From Pestalotiopsis fici W106-1 (lineage: Eukaryota; Ascomycota; Sordariomycetes; Amphisphaeriales; Sporocadaceae), in the NCBI RefSeq assembly GCF_000516985.1, contig NW_006917093.1, positions 2,418,001 through 2,482,000 on the forward strand: a stretch of DNA of 64,000 nucleotides, read 5' to 3'. Of this stretch, positions 11,724 to 22,869 are shown piece by piece. Below the pieces are notes generated by a model, which was given only the letters and a program-made list of their open reading frames with translations, was not told the DNA's origin and did not search any database. The position numbers and the translations under genes are program-made. Within the stretch, counting starts at the first letter, position 1; every line of letters starts with the position of its first letter.

Positions 11724-14423
11724 ACGCCAAAGGAATAGTTACGGGTGCTGGTGATTGCTTATCACGTTGGCCGAAACAAACAAGGGGAAGTAGTTGAAAG
11801 GGGCAGAGAATTTCCCAAGCTACAGACTTGGATGATTACGAATAGGTATATAGGTAAGCAGGTAAACCAGCCAAAAGAAATGTGACTGTTTGCTCCTTAC
11901 ACAGCGTGGGCCAAACAGCAAAGCAGGTTGGTACGGTGACAAGGATCCCCGCTGGCTGGCATAACGCAACAGAGACTTCCCCTGACCAGCCGGACCAACG
12001 CACCGACTCATTGTTTTCGACGAAAACTTTTCGTCTTCTCTGTAGGTTACAAGTAGTATCCTACCTAGAAGCACTGATATCACACATTCGCACGCACCTC
12101 GACCTCTCCCCGACAGCTACAGGCGCGCAAAGATGATATACACTTCAGCCAAGTGGCTTCATCCATCATGAAAAGATATACGGCGGTCGCAACCAACAGT
12201 CTTCGGCCGCTCCACTTTTCAGATTGATGGCCGGGCGACGGAAGCTCGGACCATGGCAAATACCGTGTGGAAAATCGGGCGCTTTCCAATGTGGGCAAGA
12301 CCCGAAGCCAAGCCTCCCAGCCAATGCAATAGATCACTGCAACAGATATGCCCCAAGGACGGAAGCCTGTGGGTCTGGAACAAGGTCCGTCGCCGTTCAT
12401 GATCGCGGAGAATCTGAATTGGGACGACCGGAACTCGGGACATGGGATTCCCCTGCAAGGCCGACCAAGGGCCGATCCCCTCCGTATCCAGCTTTTGCCG
12501 GCAATTCAACTTGAGAGGTAGCTTTAAAGAAAGGGTTCACAGGAATTGTATCGTCCGTCCTTGCAGACAGGTAATGCGTGCGTACTTACTTATTGGGAGA
12601 GAAGAGAACACGATCTAAGTACTATGACCTCGGACGAATTGGAATGGCCGAAAAGGCGTTTGGGTACCCCTTCACACATTGGCTCAGGTGAGATCTATTC
12701 TGTACTCTCGTCCGTTGCTATTGCATCCCTCCAATATAAGACCAAATATCAATCCTTAAATCATATATACCTAGCCATGACCTTCATCTGGAACTAATGC
12801 ATTTTCCCTATAGACAATATTGTTTCAATATGGTTGTATTTTTGCAGTATCTTTAACACATACGACCACAGGCACCAGAGAACTCGGCATCCCGTCCGCT
12901 CTGCCCTAGATAAACTGGCGACCGCCGGATTAGTACTCAGATCGGTGACGGCTGGGGAATCCCCGGTGTTGTATGTTTTTGATTTTTTATTCTTGTTGCC
13001 CCCTTGATTTTCACTATTTGAATAACTTTTTAGGTATGACCAACGGCAACTGATGCTTCGTAATGGTGCATTCTAATTTTGGAAGCCCTTATGGGAGAGT
13101 CCATCTTTACATAGATATGAACAAACGATTGCAAAACAAAAGCCGCAGTAGTTCCCGTAGTATCCGTCCTAAATGACTCCGACAAATCCGCGGGGAGGTG
13201 ACGAAGCAAATTTCTTGACCTTTGATCTTAGCACCTGACAATTTCACGTCAAGTCTGATTTGACCACCCTTGAGCTGTGTAAATATAGCTCTTTTGATAG
13301 AGCTCCCTACAAACTACATATGTACTACCAGTTGGAAACAATCGAAGATCCATGAACTTATAAGACAACTTGTCTACCTCAAGCCTTCTGCAGACGCGGA
13401 TGAAACGAGAAGCACGGTGCCAGGCCATGCGGGGCGGCATATACCGAGCATGATTGTAACGGCGTGGATTATCTAGGTACCTTACTAATATAATAGAGAG
13501 TGTTTTCTAAGATGTAAACACATGAACCACTGCCTCCTTGGCGAGGCCATTGGCCAGGATTAGCAATTTTTAAGACGATAATCATTACTTCTACCAGGGT
13601 CTACCGTGGTTATACTGGCACTTTGGAGAGCTTTGGTGTCAAACGACTCATCCTCAACTGGCTTGACTAGGTATTCGTATAGATACGCAGCCGGGTTGTG
13701 TTGAGCCATGAGACCAATATGCAACCAGGAGTCCGGCAATTGCAAGGCTTGATGGAGACCAGAACAGCCACCATGTACTATCACGCCGCATGAATCTTAT
13801 GTGAATAGGCATATGGGTATGGTACAATAGTTGTTGTTTTAGTTGAGTTGTTCACATCCAACAGTGGTTGGATGGTCAAAGATATATACATGTGTGGGGA
13901 AGCGCTCCATTATTCCTCCACTTTGACGTCTCGAAAGACTAGAAGGTATTGCATCTTATTCAGAAAGGTGCGAGACAATATACTTCACATTTCAATTATC
14001 AAACTGCCGCAGATACCACAAATCACCCGCTCGGATACATTCGATAGCTCTTCAAGGACTGCAAGCACACGTTGGCGAGCAGAACACCCGAGCTGCGGGC
14101 TCTCTCCGCCCTCGTCGTGGCACGAGCTTACTTTTTTTTCTTATCGTCGCTACGAGCTCTCTTCCTCTTCTTTACCAAGTCCTAGCGCCTAGCTGGGAAC
14201 GCTGATCTGTCGTTATCGTCGTTTTTATTGGGTTTCTCTACTTCATGATGGTTTCGTATGGCTCGGGACGAGCCTTTTTGGAGAGGCGCGTATTGTCAGA
14301 GCGTTGCAGGACTGCGTAGGGGGTCCATGTGGGGGCATATAGATTCGTATATAAGGACGCTGGATCGCCGTACAGGTGGATCCAACGGCAGGCTTCAGTT
14401 GTTCTCTAATATACCGGTGCCCA
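11724..14423. other. Gene-poor stretch with one repeat copy
   Basis: No supportable gene in about 2.7 kb. Base composition becomes AT-rich after 12.7 kb. It includes the plus-oriented copy of a 100-nt repeat at 12695-12794. Several short open frames exist but none shows a domain or joins across introns. Confidence 0.5.
12695..12794 (+). repeat. Dispersed repeat copy A
   Basis: This 100-nt segment starting CTATTCTGTACTCTCGTCCG matches a segment on the opposite strand at 15973-16072. By hand alignment they differ at 12 positions, 11 of them transitions. Homology ends abruptly at the right side. It is probably a fragment of a mobile element mutated by RIP. The element class is not recognisable. 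Confidence 0.7.
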
Positions 14424-14804
14424 TCACTCCATCGTTGCAGTGATTCTTACACGCCCCTGGGAGTCCTGCGGTTGCGGCACCGTAATCTGGGCTGCCATCC
14501 CAGAACGACGTAGACGCATCTCACCGATCCACTCATTGCCGGGCCGAGAATCCGTCATCGCCAAGCTTTGCAAGTCATTAATACCCGGAGATATAATGCG
14601 AAACTCAACTAGGATAGAGAGCAATGAAGCATTCTGTGAATCGGCTGCGTGGACTCCATCGATGGGAGCGACCGGTTCGGGGGCTGGTGGGCGATTTCCA
14701 AAGACGAAGCGGTGCGCCTGACGAATGAGTGACACAAAAGGCTTTGCCAGAACCCCGACGACGAAGCAGAGCACGAAGATTGCGAGAGTGATAGTAACTC
14801 CCAT
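14424..14804 (-). CDS. Small membrane-anchored hypothetical protein
   Basis: A single open frame of 126 aa. It begins with a hydrophobic segment (about residues 3-25, ITLAIFVLCFVVGVLA) followed by a polar, Pro-containing remainder ending in a beta-prone basic stretch. No family was recognised. A run of 20 A (T on the coding strand) lies just upstream of the start. Support is limited to ORF length in a region otherwise rich in stops and to a plausible signal-anchor N-terminus, so it may be spurious. Confidence 0.4.
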   Translation of the reverse strand: MGVTITLAIFVLCFVVGVLAKPFVSLIRQAHRFVFGNRPPAPEPVAPIDGVHAADSQNASLLSILVEFRIISPGINDLQSLAMTDSRPGNEWIGEMRLRRSGMAAQITVPQPQDSQGRVRITATME

Positions 14805-14818
14805 GATCGGCAGATATC

Positions 14819-14838
14819 AAAAAAAAAAAAAAAAAAAA
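14819..14838. repeat. A20 homopolymer
   Basis: An uninterrupted run of 20 A just upstream of the small minus-strand open frame. Length may be unreliable in the assembly. Confidence 0.8.
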
Positions 14839-15972
14839 GATGTTCACAATCAGTTTTATGGGAAGACGCCATGGTCATAAAGAAGGATGAATGTCAAGTG
14901 GTTCTTATAAGTGTAGCAAGATCTACTTGACCTACAAGGTAGGTACACATACAGTAGAGGCGCATATTGCCGGGCGGTCTAGAACTCTAACTACTACATT
15001 GTGCTTACTTGAGTTTATGTTGCTGCCAGCCACTCACAGAACTATTACATTAAACCTGGCACAAAATGACCGCAGTAACAAAAAAGTCTCCATGTCGAAA
15101 TGTGCCTTCCGATATCATGTTCGCCCTTTCCTCAACTCTCCCAATGACCTGTCGTACATGCTCTTCATAAATAAACAATAAAGCAGGAGCTATCTATGTG
15201 GCATACATGGTGTTGTTTTCGAGGGATTGGGTGGAAGAAATCCCCGAGCTCAAGGTTTGGAGTCTGAGCAACCAGATTCTCCATTTGTCCCATGTCGAGA
15301 TGTTTTGCACTCTTGTTCTCGATGTCCTACAGATATGAAGATCACAATCGAGCAAGTCCAAGTATGCATCTATTCACCGGCGGAATATGAGAATGTTGAT
15401 CGCAATGTTTTGCATTGCCGGGGCCAGTGTGGGCGAAGCGAGACGTCGCATGCTGCGGGTTGGCAAATCATCGTGACGGCGCATCATCAGTTCGGGTGCC
15501 GTCGTTCGCCAGAAGATTGGAATTGGAAAGCATTGGCACCACAACACAGGGAAAGATTTTGTATGTTACAACGAGACATGGCTATATACCCTTCTGGGGC
15601 TGTAATGCAAAGATGGCAGAAATCGAACTAATTGAGGAGATTCCTTCTACGGGAGGGATGTAGCGGGAGAGTTACAGCAACTGGCTGCACGTTTCTCTTG
15701 TACGCAAAGTCTTGTACAGCACCTAGCAAACTACCTAGGTATTCATTTCCTATAGATTGAATCAAATCGCTCGATAAAATAACAATATATTCCGCATCAA
15801 GTAAAAGAATCGGGCGCAATGTACGGAGTAGTATAGATACAGAGCATGGTGCGGTAAACACCGACATATACCGTGCCACGGGCAGCAAGGAAAACGACCC
15901 CGTTTCGCAAGGGGCTCTGGAGCAAGTGTAAATGTGATCCGTTGGCCTTTGAAAACAAGGGAGGATTAATTC

Positions 15973-16072
15973 GTTCTGGATGAAGATTATGGCTACGTAT
16001 ATATGATTTGAGGATTGACGTTTGGTTCTATGTTGGAGGGATGCAACAGCAACGGACGAGAGTACAGAATAG
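15973..16072 (-). repeat. Dispersed repeat copy B (inverted)
   Basis: Inverted partner of the repeat at 12695-12794, same length, about 88 % identical by hand alignment. Eleven of the twelve differences are C/T or G/A. The copies are 3.2 kb apart and flank the gene-poor zone just left of the assembly gap. Confidence 0.7.
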
Positions 16073-16136
16073 GTGTCGATATATCCATAACCACCAATGA
16101 CCATTATGCTGGTTCCTAGTGTAGAGCTTTACATTT

Positions 16137-16370
16137 TATTCAGCTTCTTTTTCCTTCTCTTTTTTCTCTCTCTTTTTTTCTCTTTCTTTTTTCTTCTCTC
16201 TTTTTTCTTCTCTCTTTTTTCTTCTCNNNNNNNNNNNNNNNNNNNNNNNNNNNNNNNNNNNNNNNNNNNNNNNNNNNNNNNNNNNNNNNNNNNNNNNNNN
16301 NNNNNNNNNNNNNNNNNNNNNNNNNNTCTCTTTTTTCTCTCTCTTTTTTTCTCTCTCTTTTTTTTCTTTC
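16137..16370. repeat. C/T-only low-complexity tract around an assembly gap
   Basis: A long pyrimidine tract built from T(4-8) and CTCT units on both sides of the N run. The true length is unknown, because the gap sits inside the repeat and probably reflects assembly failure there. Confidence 0.9.
16227..16326. other. Assembly gap of 100 N
   Basis: Exactly 100 Ns, a conventional placeholder for a gap of unknown size. Distance and continuity across this point are therefore not certain. Confidence 0.98.
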
Positions 16371-16540
16371 TAGTGCAGTGGTTTGGTGCGATAACAGGAT
16401 ATACTCGGTATATTAGCCACAGCCACTAGCCACAAAATAAAACCCCGCTTCCTTTATGTCTTGGTTCTCTGACTCACGGTTCACCTACCGCCTGCGACTT
16501 GACAGCTTCGCTAGCTTAAGACACTTTGCTAGTCGCTATA

Positions 16541-18631
16541 ATGGTTGGTTCTCCTACTCAAGATGAGAAAAGCGACTTATGCACAACTTGCCAACGGGCA
16601 TTAGAGAGATTGACTGACCCTCCACTCAATCATGGATCCCCTCATCACCAGTCCTTGGCTGCCCTGGAGATAGCAGCCAAGGATGGCTGCCTTGTTTGTG
16701 AGGTTCTATTCCAAGAACACACGGCAAACATGCAAGGCCGTAGTGCACACAGTGTCCAGCTTTCTCTACATTTTATCGCAGTGCCACTCGACGAGGACAT
16801 AGCTCCTAGTGTGCGGGGCAATCTCTGGGCTAGATTCTATTTCAAGGTCGACAATGGAAAATCAGGGGGTTCAGCAGCTTTTATGGGGTTCGAGGGACCG
16901 CCAAGCATATCGGACGCTGTCATTCCTCGCCGCACCAGCTTGCTCCCAGATTTCGCACTCGCTCGTGCTAGGATCCACGAGTGTTCACAGCGACACTCCT
17001 CTTGCCCTGATCTGAAGCCTCGACCACTCCCGACCAGAGTCATAGATGTGGGTGAAGATATACGCCATGGATCAAGACTAGTTGAGACACGAGGAGAGCT
17101 TGGCCAGTATCTCGCACTCAGCCATTGTTGGGGAAATATTCAACCGCGGCCTTTGATGACTACGACAGAGAATATTTCGGCTATGACTACTCGAATCCCC
17201 TTTGAGAGGCTCGGGAAAACGTTCCAAGACGCCATGACTGTTACAAAAGAGTTGGGTTATCGCTACCTTTGGATTGACATGTTCTGCATCGTTCAAAACT
17301 CGTCGGCCGATTGGCAGCAGGAATGCAGCAACATGGCTTCAATCTTTGCCAATGCCGATCTGACGATAGCAGCCTCAGCTGCGAAAGATTCAAATGCAGG
17401 ATTCTTGCAGGAACGTCCCTTGTGGCACACCAATATCGTGGAATGGGTGCGACATCAATCCCGAAAGCATCAGGACGAAGACGGTAATATTCGTGCGCTC
17501 AACTTTCAAGTCAAAAACATTCCCAATCAGGCAATGGTTACAAGCCTTCCAGGTGAGGAAGACGGTGGCTATCCACCAAATTATTTCATGAGCGCCAAAA
17601 ATGATATCCTGTCCACCAGAGCCTGGGCGGTACAAGAGAGACTCCTTCCGTCGAGAATCTTGAGCTTCTACGAAAGCCAGACCATCTTTGAGTGCAATAC
17701 CTGTTTGTGGTACGAGAAGATGCATCATCCTCTACTTCACCGAGATTGCGTCCATCGTATCCACCGCGCGAGAGAGTCTCTGGTGCCCAAAGACTTCCTC
17801 GATGCCGACGACGCCCAAACAATCTTTAACAGATGGATCTCCATCCTGGAACTATATACATCATGTAGCATTACTATGGCTGATGATAGATTACCGGCAC
17901 TCTCTGGGGTCGTTCAACGAATCCAGGAACGACTTGGGGATGAGTACACTGCTGGCTTATGGCATAGCCATATAATGGAAGGACTCTCATGGCAAGTGAG
18001 CATGTTTCCACGAGAATATACCATCACGCAGTTCTCGGAAATAGACTGGATCAGTGACAATTATACAAAGCACAAAGACATTGGCCTTTCTGTGGTCAAG
18101 CATCAACGTACGGTGTACATCCCCTCGTGGTCATGGGCTTCCTGTGCATACCGTATCCAAATGCCCAATGCGTACTATCCAGTCAAGCATGCAGAGGTTG
18201 TCGAAGTCCGAAGCACCGCTGCCGGCTTGGACAGATTTGGGAACGTTACGTCGGGGACTGTGCGCATCACTGGCCACCTGCGGACACTCGAGTGGCGAGC
18301 TACAGGAATAGACATAGTAGAGACTTTATTCCTCTACCGCGAGGACGGTAAAAGCCTTCCGGTCGTTCGTGCAGACCGAGTTTTCCGAGATCGAGTCGTC
18401 CCAGGAGACAAGGGACAACTAACATGCTTCCTCCTGTCGGCGAATGGTCCTAATGCATGCATCCTAGTTCTCGAGCTAGTATCGCTTCCCAACGCATATC
18501 GAAGGATTGGGATGATCTCGACAGACATTTTTGGTCTAGGCTGGCCCGTTCAACCTCGAGAGTATATCGATCGCGACGAAATAATACCATGGTTCTTAGA
18601 AGCTGAGCGGTTGACAATCGACATCATCTAA
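16541..18631 (+). CDS. HET-domain protein
   Basis: An intronless frame of 696 aa. The heterokaryon-incompatibility (HET) domain spans about residues 190-340. It opens with YLALSHCWG, continues with YLWIDMFCIVQ (the conserved WID-x-x-CI block) and contains a Cys-rich CxxC segment near the N-terminus (LCTTCQ) and later a WAVQERLLPSR block, the usual third HET motif. A long C-terminal part with a PSWSWAS motif is typical of this large fungal family. HET domains trigger regulated cell death on non-self recognition in characterised members, but most paralogues are uncharacterised. The start is the first ATG. The open frame extends only five codons further without an ATG. The gene sits just right of the assembly gap. 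Confidence 0.92.
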   Translation: MVGSPTQDEKSDLCTTCQRALERLTDPPLNHGSPHHQSLAALEIAAKDGCLVCEVLFQEHTANMQGRSAHSVQLSLHFIAVPLDEDIAPSVRGNLWARFYFKVDNGKSGGSAAFMGFEGPPSISDAVIPRRTSLLPDFALARARIHECSQRHSSCPDLKPRPLPTRVIDVGEDIRHGSRLVETRGELGQYLALSHCWGNIQPRPLMTTTENISAMTTRIPFERLGKTFQDAMTVTKELGYRYLWIDMFCIVQNSSADWQQECSNMASIFANADLTIAASAAKDSNAGFLQERPLWHTNIVEWVRHQSRKHQDEDGNIRALNFQVKNIPNQAMVTSLPGEEDGGYPPNYFMSAKNDILSTRAWAVQERLLPSRILSFYESQTIFECNTCLWYEKMHHPLLHRDCVHRIHRARESLVPKDFLDADDAQTIFNRWISILELYTSCSITMADDRLPALSGVVQRIQERLGDEYTAGLWHSHIMEGLSWQVSMFPREYTITQFSEIDWISDNYTKHKDIGLSVVKHQRTVYIPSWSWASCAYRIQMPNAYYPVKHAEVVEVRSTAAGLDRFGNVTSGTVRITGHLRTLEWRATGIDIVETLFLYREDGKSLPVVRADRVFRDRVVPGDKGQLTCFLLSANGPNACILVLELVSLPNAYRRIGMISTDIFGLGWPVQPREYIDRDEIIPWFLEAERLTIDII

Positions 18632-19525
18632 ATAGTCTGACCCGCCATAAAGAGACAGAATAATGAGAAAATGGCGTGCTGTGTGGGTCTATTGCATAGG
18701 CAGTCTATTGCCCGAGGCTGGTTTCAACTTGACCTCATGTCACGTCAGGCTGATTTGATCCACGGCAAAGTATGTAGGTAGCCCACAGCAAGTAGTAGTA
18801 TAAAGTACCTCAATTATACTACGCGTCATACCTCTTGGTGATTGATCCATGGCCAAGCCAGTTTTGAACCAAATGAGGTCGACACTGTTTCTAGCATTAT
18901 AGGTTTTGTTGATGGTAGCTGCCATCTTATTTCAAGCTCATGCCGCGGTGCTACCCCGTCCGAACTTCGACATTTAGAGCTGACGTGTGGTGGCGAGCCA
19001 CGACGGCCATTGGCATCATTCTATTTCGCGTCAACGCTCAAGGCAAAATCACGGGTTTCGTCGTTTTTTTTTTTTTTTTTTGGGGGGGGGGTACTTACTA
19101 ACGCGATGCTGTCTTTGGTCAACGCCTATTTGGTTGATGGCCGTCCTAGGTTTTGCAGCGACCATGATGATATGTCCTTAACAGGTGCAACTTGGTACAA
19201 CTTGGTAGGTCAACTTTATTGTACGATCTGGCAATTGCCATTGACGCTGCACTTTCTCGGACAGAATACAGTACAGTTCACCGAAGATGCTCACCGTACG
19301 CTAGCCTACAGTCGTCTAGGTAGCAGTTCTGCTCGGGTTTGGCCGCGGTACTAGAGACTGTAGCCCGTAGCACGGCCGAAAATAACAGCTAACGTGCATC
19401 AAGGTACCGCTAAACAGATTTTGGACACCAAAAATTAGCTATCGGGCTGCTCATATAAAGCTGCGTGCTGCGACGATCCAGCTGGGGTGGGCCCTTTTCT
19501 TCTATTCCTAATGCGTCGAAAGTAG
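18632..19525. other. Intergenic stretch
   Basis: Between the HET gene and the next plus-strand gene. It contains a T18-G10 homopolymer pair at 19064-19091. No gene recognised. Confidence 0.5.
19064..19091. repeat. T18-G10 homopolymer junction
   Basis: Eighteen T directly followed by ten G. Such a pair is unusual and could be a slippage-prone site or a sequencing/assembly artefact. Confidence 0.8.
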
Positions 19526-20633
19526 ATGGCGGCGAATGCAGCCATGGTCTCAAGAACAGCAAAACGCGACCAACCTCCCAACGCGGATGTCAATCAGTCG
19601 TGTAACGAGGCCACTCGAGATTGGGAGGACATGACCGAGGCCGAACTTGTGGAAGCCATCCGCCGTAAGCGTCCCACTGAAGCCCAGCACGCTGCCCGGA
19701 TCCGCGCTCTCGGCCCCGAAAAGGCCTTTGAAATCTCCCAGGAGCTATATAATAAGGCCGTCGAGCACAACGACGATCTGACGGAAGACGAGGTAATGCA
19801 ACAGGCCCTTCACTCGCCACCTCCCAACATTCAGCGGCTTCCAGACTGACCCGCTGCATGCCCAGCGTGCGCTTCTTATGAGTCGCGGCGATGTCGCCGG
19901 CAAGGCGCTCGCCCATCCTGAAACTCTGACTCAGGCCGAAAGGTATGACTTGATGTGGTGGCCAGAGCCCTCGAAGCTGCACGCGGCCATCCGCGAGATC
20001 AGTGGTCTCAACACACCCGTGGAGTTGCTGGCCAAGGGCCGCGCCTCTCGCGAGTCCCTCTCTCTCGAGGAGCTTGATCTCATCGCCCAGCAGTTCCAGG
20101 TGGACCAGTGGAGGTCTGCCTCATCCCGAATATACTGGGTCCAAGTGCCCGGCAATGCCCAAGCTTCGGTCTTGGCCGCCATCCAGGAGGGCGTCGACGA
20201 CGCAGTGTATTTCGAATTGCAAAGATACGCCTGGCAAGACGAGGAAGTCAAGGCGAAGAGGGCGGCGAAGCAGCTGCAAAGCCTGCAGAGCCGACCGCTG
20301 CAGCGACCGCCGCCTAAGGATTGGAATCAGTGGCTCACAGGCCGCTCGCGCGACACACTTGCTCATGGATATATCCGGTGTTGGCCCCCCCTAGACCGTA
20401 ACGCTCCGGGTCCTCACCGACCGCCCACCCCGGCACATCTTTTGAGCATGGATATACAACAGAGAGAATGTCTCGAGTACGCCCCCATAGGAGGTGACTT
20501 GTTCAGTCAATGGGATGAGTTGGCCCCAGAGCAAAAGGCACACTACGAAACACGATCCGAGGCTCTCCGGCAGGCCGCCTGGGACAAGTGGGACGAGAAA
20601 CAGCGCAACGACGCCCAAACAGAATATCAATGA
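19526..20633 (+). CDS. Hypothetical protein with HMG-box-like C-terminus
   Basis: Exons 19526-19792 and 19845-20633 join in phase 0 across a 52-nt intron (donor gtaatg, acceptor ttccag) and give 351 aa. The protein is helical, charged and rich in Glu, Arg, Gln and Trp. The N-terminal half carries repeated Leu/Ala-rich helical stretches (ELVEAIRRKRP, TEAQHAARIRAL). The last 65 residues look like an HMG box: a Pro-rich entry, then WDELAPEQKAHYETRSEALRQ, matching the W-x-x-L-x-x-E-x-K-x-x-Y spacing of that fold. A nuclear, DNA-bending role would follow if real, but this is an inference from pattern alone. Codon use is GC-rich, unlike the AT-rich flanks. It converges with the hydrolase gene 64 nt away. 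Confidence 0.65.
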
Positions 20634-20697
20634 AAAGTAAGTATCTTAAAAATGACCTTGTAAATTGTAAATTTCTCCACCTATTTCAGCAGTGACA

Positions 20698-21807
20698 CTA
20701 AAGTCCGGCCACCCACGCGCCAGCCTCGTCCGCAATTTTCTCTGCTTCGGCTTTCCACCCCATCAAGTTACCGGCAAAGAATATGTCATGATTAGCCAGT
20801 TTCTCCACCCTGTAGGTAACATTGTTGCCCGTAACGCTCTCCATCTTTGCTACAAATTCAGTTACATCATCGTAAAATACCTCGCACCCGCCGCAGTAAA
20901 CCCAAATGGGACAGGGGCTTTTGAACGGCTTTTTCAAGGGGTTCATGTAAGGAGCTGCTGCTGGATCATTGTTTACGAACCGGCTGGCACCCCAGGAAAT
21001 GAACAACGGGTCCAGATAGTCCGTTTGGTAGTTGTGATTCTCTTCGAGGCTCTTGGGGTTCGTGGCGGCTGCGAGGTTGGTCGCGGGTGAGAATAGTAGC
21101 GCCCCTTTTGGTGCTGGCAATCCGACTGCGTCACCATGTTCGGCCAGGTATCTTAGCATGCAAATCACAATGTGGCCACCTGCTGAGTCTCCTGAGAGAA
21201 CTATCTGCGATGCTGGAATGGACAAGTCCTTGAGGAGATAGTGGTATGCCGCGAGCGCATCCTGCAGAGCCGCAGGGAACTTCCCATGCGGATTAGATGC
21301 CAATCGGTAAAGGCTCCAGAAGCTGTGGGAACCAATGCGTTCCGTCATGAGACCTGCAGCAAAGGATCCATCCATTCTCACATCTCCCATGACGTAGCCG
21401 CCGGGATGGAAATGCAGCAGAATGGGTTTTCCTGATCTGGAGGCTGGATTCTTGTCCACGGCTGTCGGAAACCATATTCCTCCGGTTGGCAGTGGCTTGA
21501 TCCCCGGGTCAGAACCGAGGCTTTTGACGTATATCTGATCAGGACCCGGCTGAATAGCAACGAAACGATCGCCAAGAGACCCAGGAGTCAGATCCAGCCG
21601 CGTGACTGATTGAACAAAAGCAGTGTGGTATAGAAAACTATTCATCAAGTTGTTCATGACTGATTGGAACACGGTCCATTCCGGATGTGGTCGCGTGTAT
21701 TTGGGCAAATAATACACAGATAAAATCGGAAATTTGGCAAAATTGAGAAGAACTGCTCCGGTGGCCCAAATGTATTTCCCAGGAATAGAGGTAATAGGAG
21801 ACATCAT
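20698..21807 (-). CDS. Alpha/beta hydrolase (hormone-sensitive-lipase-like)
   Basis: A single exon of 369 aa. An N-terminal hydrophobic segment (about residues 11-32) probably anchors it in the ER membrane. The hydrolase core has the oxyanion motif HPGG at 134-137 (HGGG in most relatives) and the nucleophile elbow GDSAG at 206-210 with Ser208. Later DD and HD pairs (FYDDV and NHDIFF) supply likely acid and His residues. Family knowledge: such fungal abhydrolase_3 enzymes act as esterases or deacetylases on sterols, terpenoid esters or xenobiotics. The nearby flavoprotein monooxygenase at 23386 could share a substrate, but no cluster is proven. The first of two adjacent ATGs is used. Confidence 0.85.
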   Translation of the reverse strand: MMSPITSIPGKYIWATGAVLLNFAKFPILSVYYLPKYTRPHPEWTVFQSVMNNLMNSFLYHTAFVQSVTRLDLTPGSLGDRFVAIQPGPDQIYVKSLGSDPGIKPLPTGGIWFPTAVDKNPASRSGKPILLHFHPGGYVMGDVRMDGSFAAGLMTERIGSHSFWSLYRLASNPHGKFPAALQDALAAYHYLLKDLSIPASQIVLSGDSAGGHIVICMLRYLAEHGDAVGLPAPKGALLFSPATNLAAATNPKSLEENHNYQTDYLDPLFISWGASRFVNNDPAAAPYMNPLKKPFKSPCPIWVYCGGCEVFYDDVTEFVAKMESVTGNNVTYRVEKLANHDIFFAGNLMGWKAEAEKIADEAGAWVAGL

Positions 21808-22557
21808 GAAGTCTACCTTGAGAAGATGTAACAGATTCTTCGATGTTGCAACAGATTATGCCAATCACTGGGCGAATTTTAAGAGTAACGACGAGTTTCC
21901 TTCACGTCAAAGGTAGTCGTGAAGAATGTCCATACTTCCACGAGCCTGTCCTCAAGTATGTTCGTCTATGAAAGATTGTTCGAGGGCAGAGCTTGAGTCA
22001 TAGCCGTATGTACCCCCTCACGCGTCTGACACAAGTTCCTGGGCGTGGGGGCCAAAAAAACAGCTTACGAAAAAAAGGTGACAGATGATTGGAGACTGTA
22101 TCAGCTGACTACACGCACATTCTGAGAGTCGTGGTTTGCGACCACAAAAAGAACATGATAAACCATCATTACTGGTTGATGCACATTTGATAGCTCACAT
22201 TGTTCGGCCCAAAGCGGCCGCATCGCCAGCTTGTACACTTGGTGGCTTCTATCTGTATGTACTGTCGATTTCAGCTACTCTCTTGCAGGTAATGGGTCTC
22301 GAATCCCCCAGTCTCTCCTCTACCTGCTTCTCCCTCTCCGAAAACATATCTTGCCATGCTGCTATGAGAGCCATTGGTATAACATGAGAAATTCGCAGAG
22401 TACATTAGTTAGGGATTGGATAAGTACGAGGCTGGACAATTTCATCTGATATGATGTTTAAGGGAAGAGCCATGTTCTTTCGATATGGATGGCGCATTTT
22501 GCAAAGTAGAATAAGTTACTAACATCAACTCGTTTTCGTACATACACATTTGCCATT
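21808..22557. other. Intergenic stretch
   Basis: About 750 nt between the hydrolase start and the truncated membrane-receptor fragment. It may hold decayed 5' sequence of that fragment, but no recognisable coding remains. Confidence 0.4.
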
Positions 22558-22869
22558 ATGCACCTCAACTCTTTCGACACTGGCCCGGAGATTGTAACTA
22601 TTTTGCTTTTTGTAGACCAAGCGCAAGTTCCCCTCTATGGTGTAAATCTACAGCCCATTCTCTACGCCACCTATGACTTTGTTCTTTTCTGCGTGAGAAT
22701 CTCGATCTTGACATTGTATCATCGCTTGTTTCCTAGCAAATGTTTCAAGGCAGTATGCATCATTGTTGGAGTCTTTGGGTTTTGGTTACAGCTTTACCGC
22801 CACTATAACCCAACATCTTTCAATGTACACCCACCGAGTCCGACAAAACTATCATCCCGCATCGTATAA
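22558..22869 (+). pseudogene. Truncated PTH11/rhodopsin-like membrane protein fragment
   Basis: A 103-aa open frame whose middle (YATYDFVLFCVRISILTLY, then HRLFPSKCFKA) resembles the transmembrane core of the fungal rhodopsin-domain / PTH11-like family. There, a Y-A segment precedes a K-hydrophobic-S-I-L-x-x-Y-x-R-x-F-P motif. Intact members have seven TMs and 300-450 aa. Here only about two TMs remain and the frame ends in non-conserved sequence. No upstream or downstream exons with the remaining helices were found. Best read as a decayed copy. Confidence 0.55.

Noticed and set aside
15227..15663. Two overlapping open frames left of the assembly gap
   Set aside because: Neither has motifs or supportable splicing; probably chance within decayed repeat DNA.
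19793..19844. Split of the HMG-like hypothetical gene into two genes
   Set aside because: A 52-nt GT-AG intron joins the two frames in phase, so one gene is the simpler reading.
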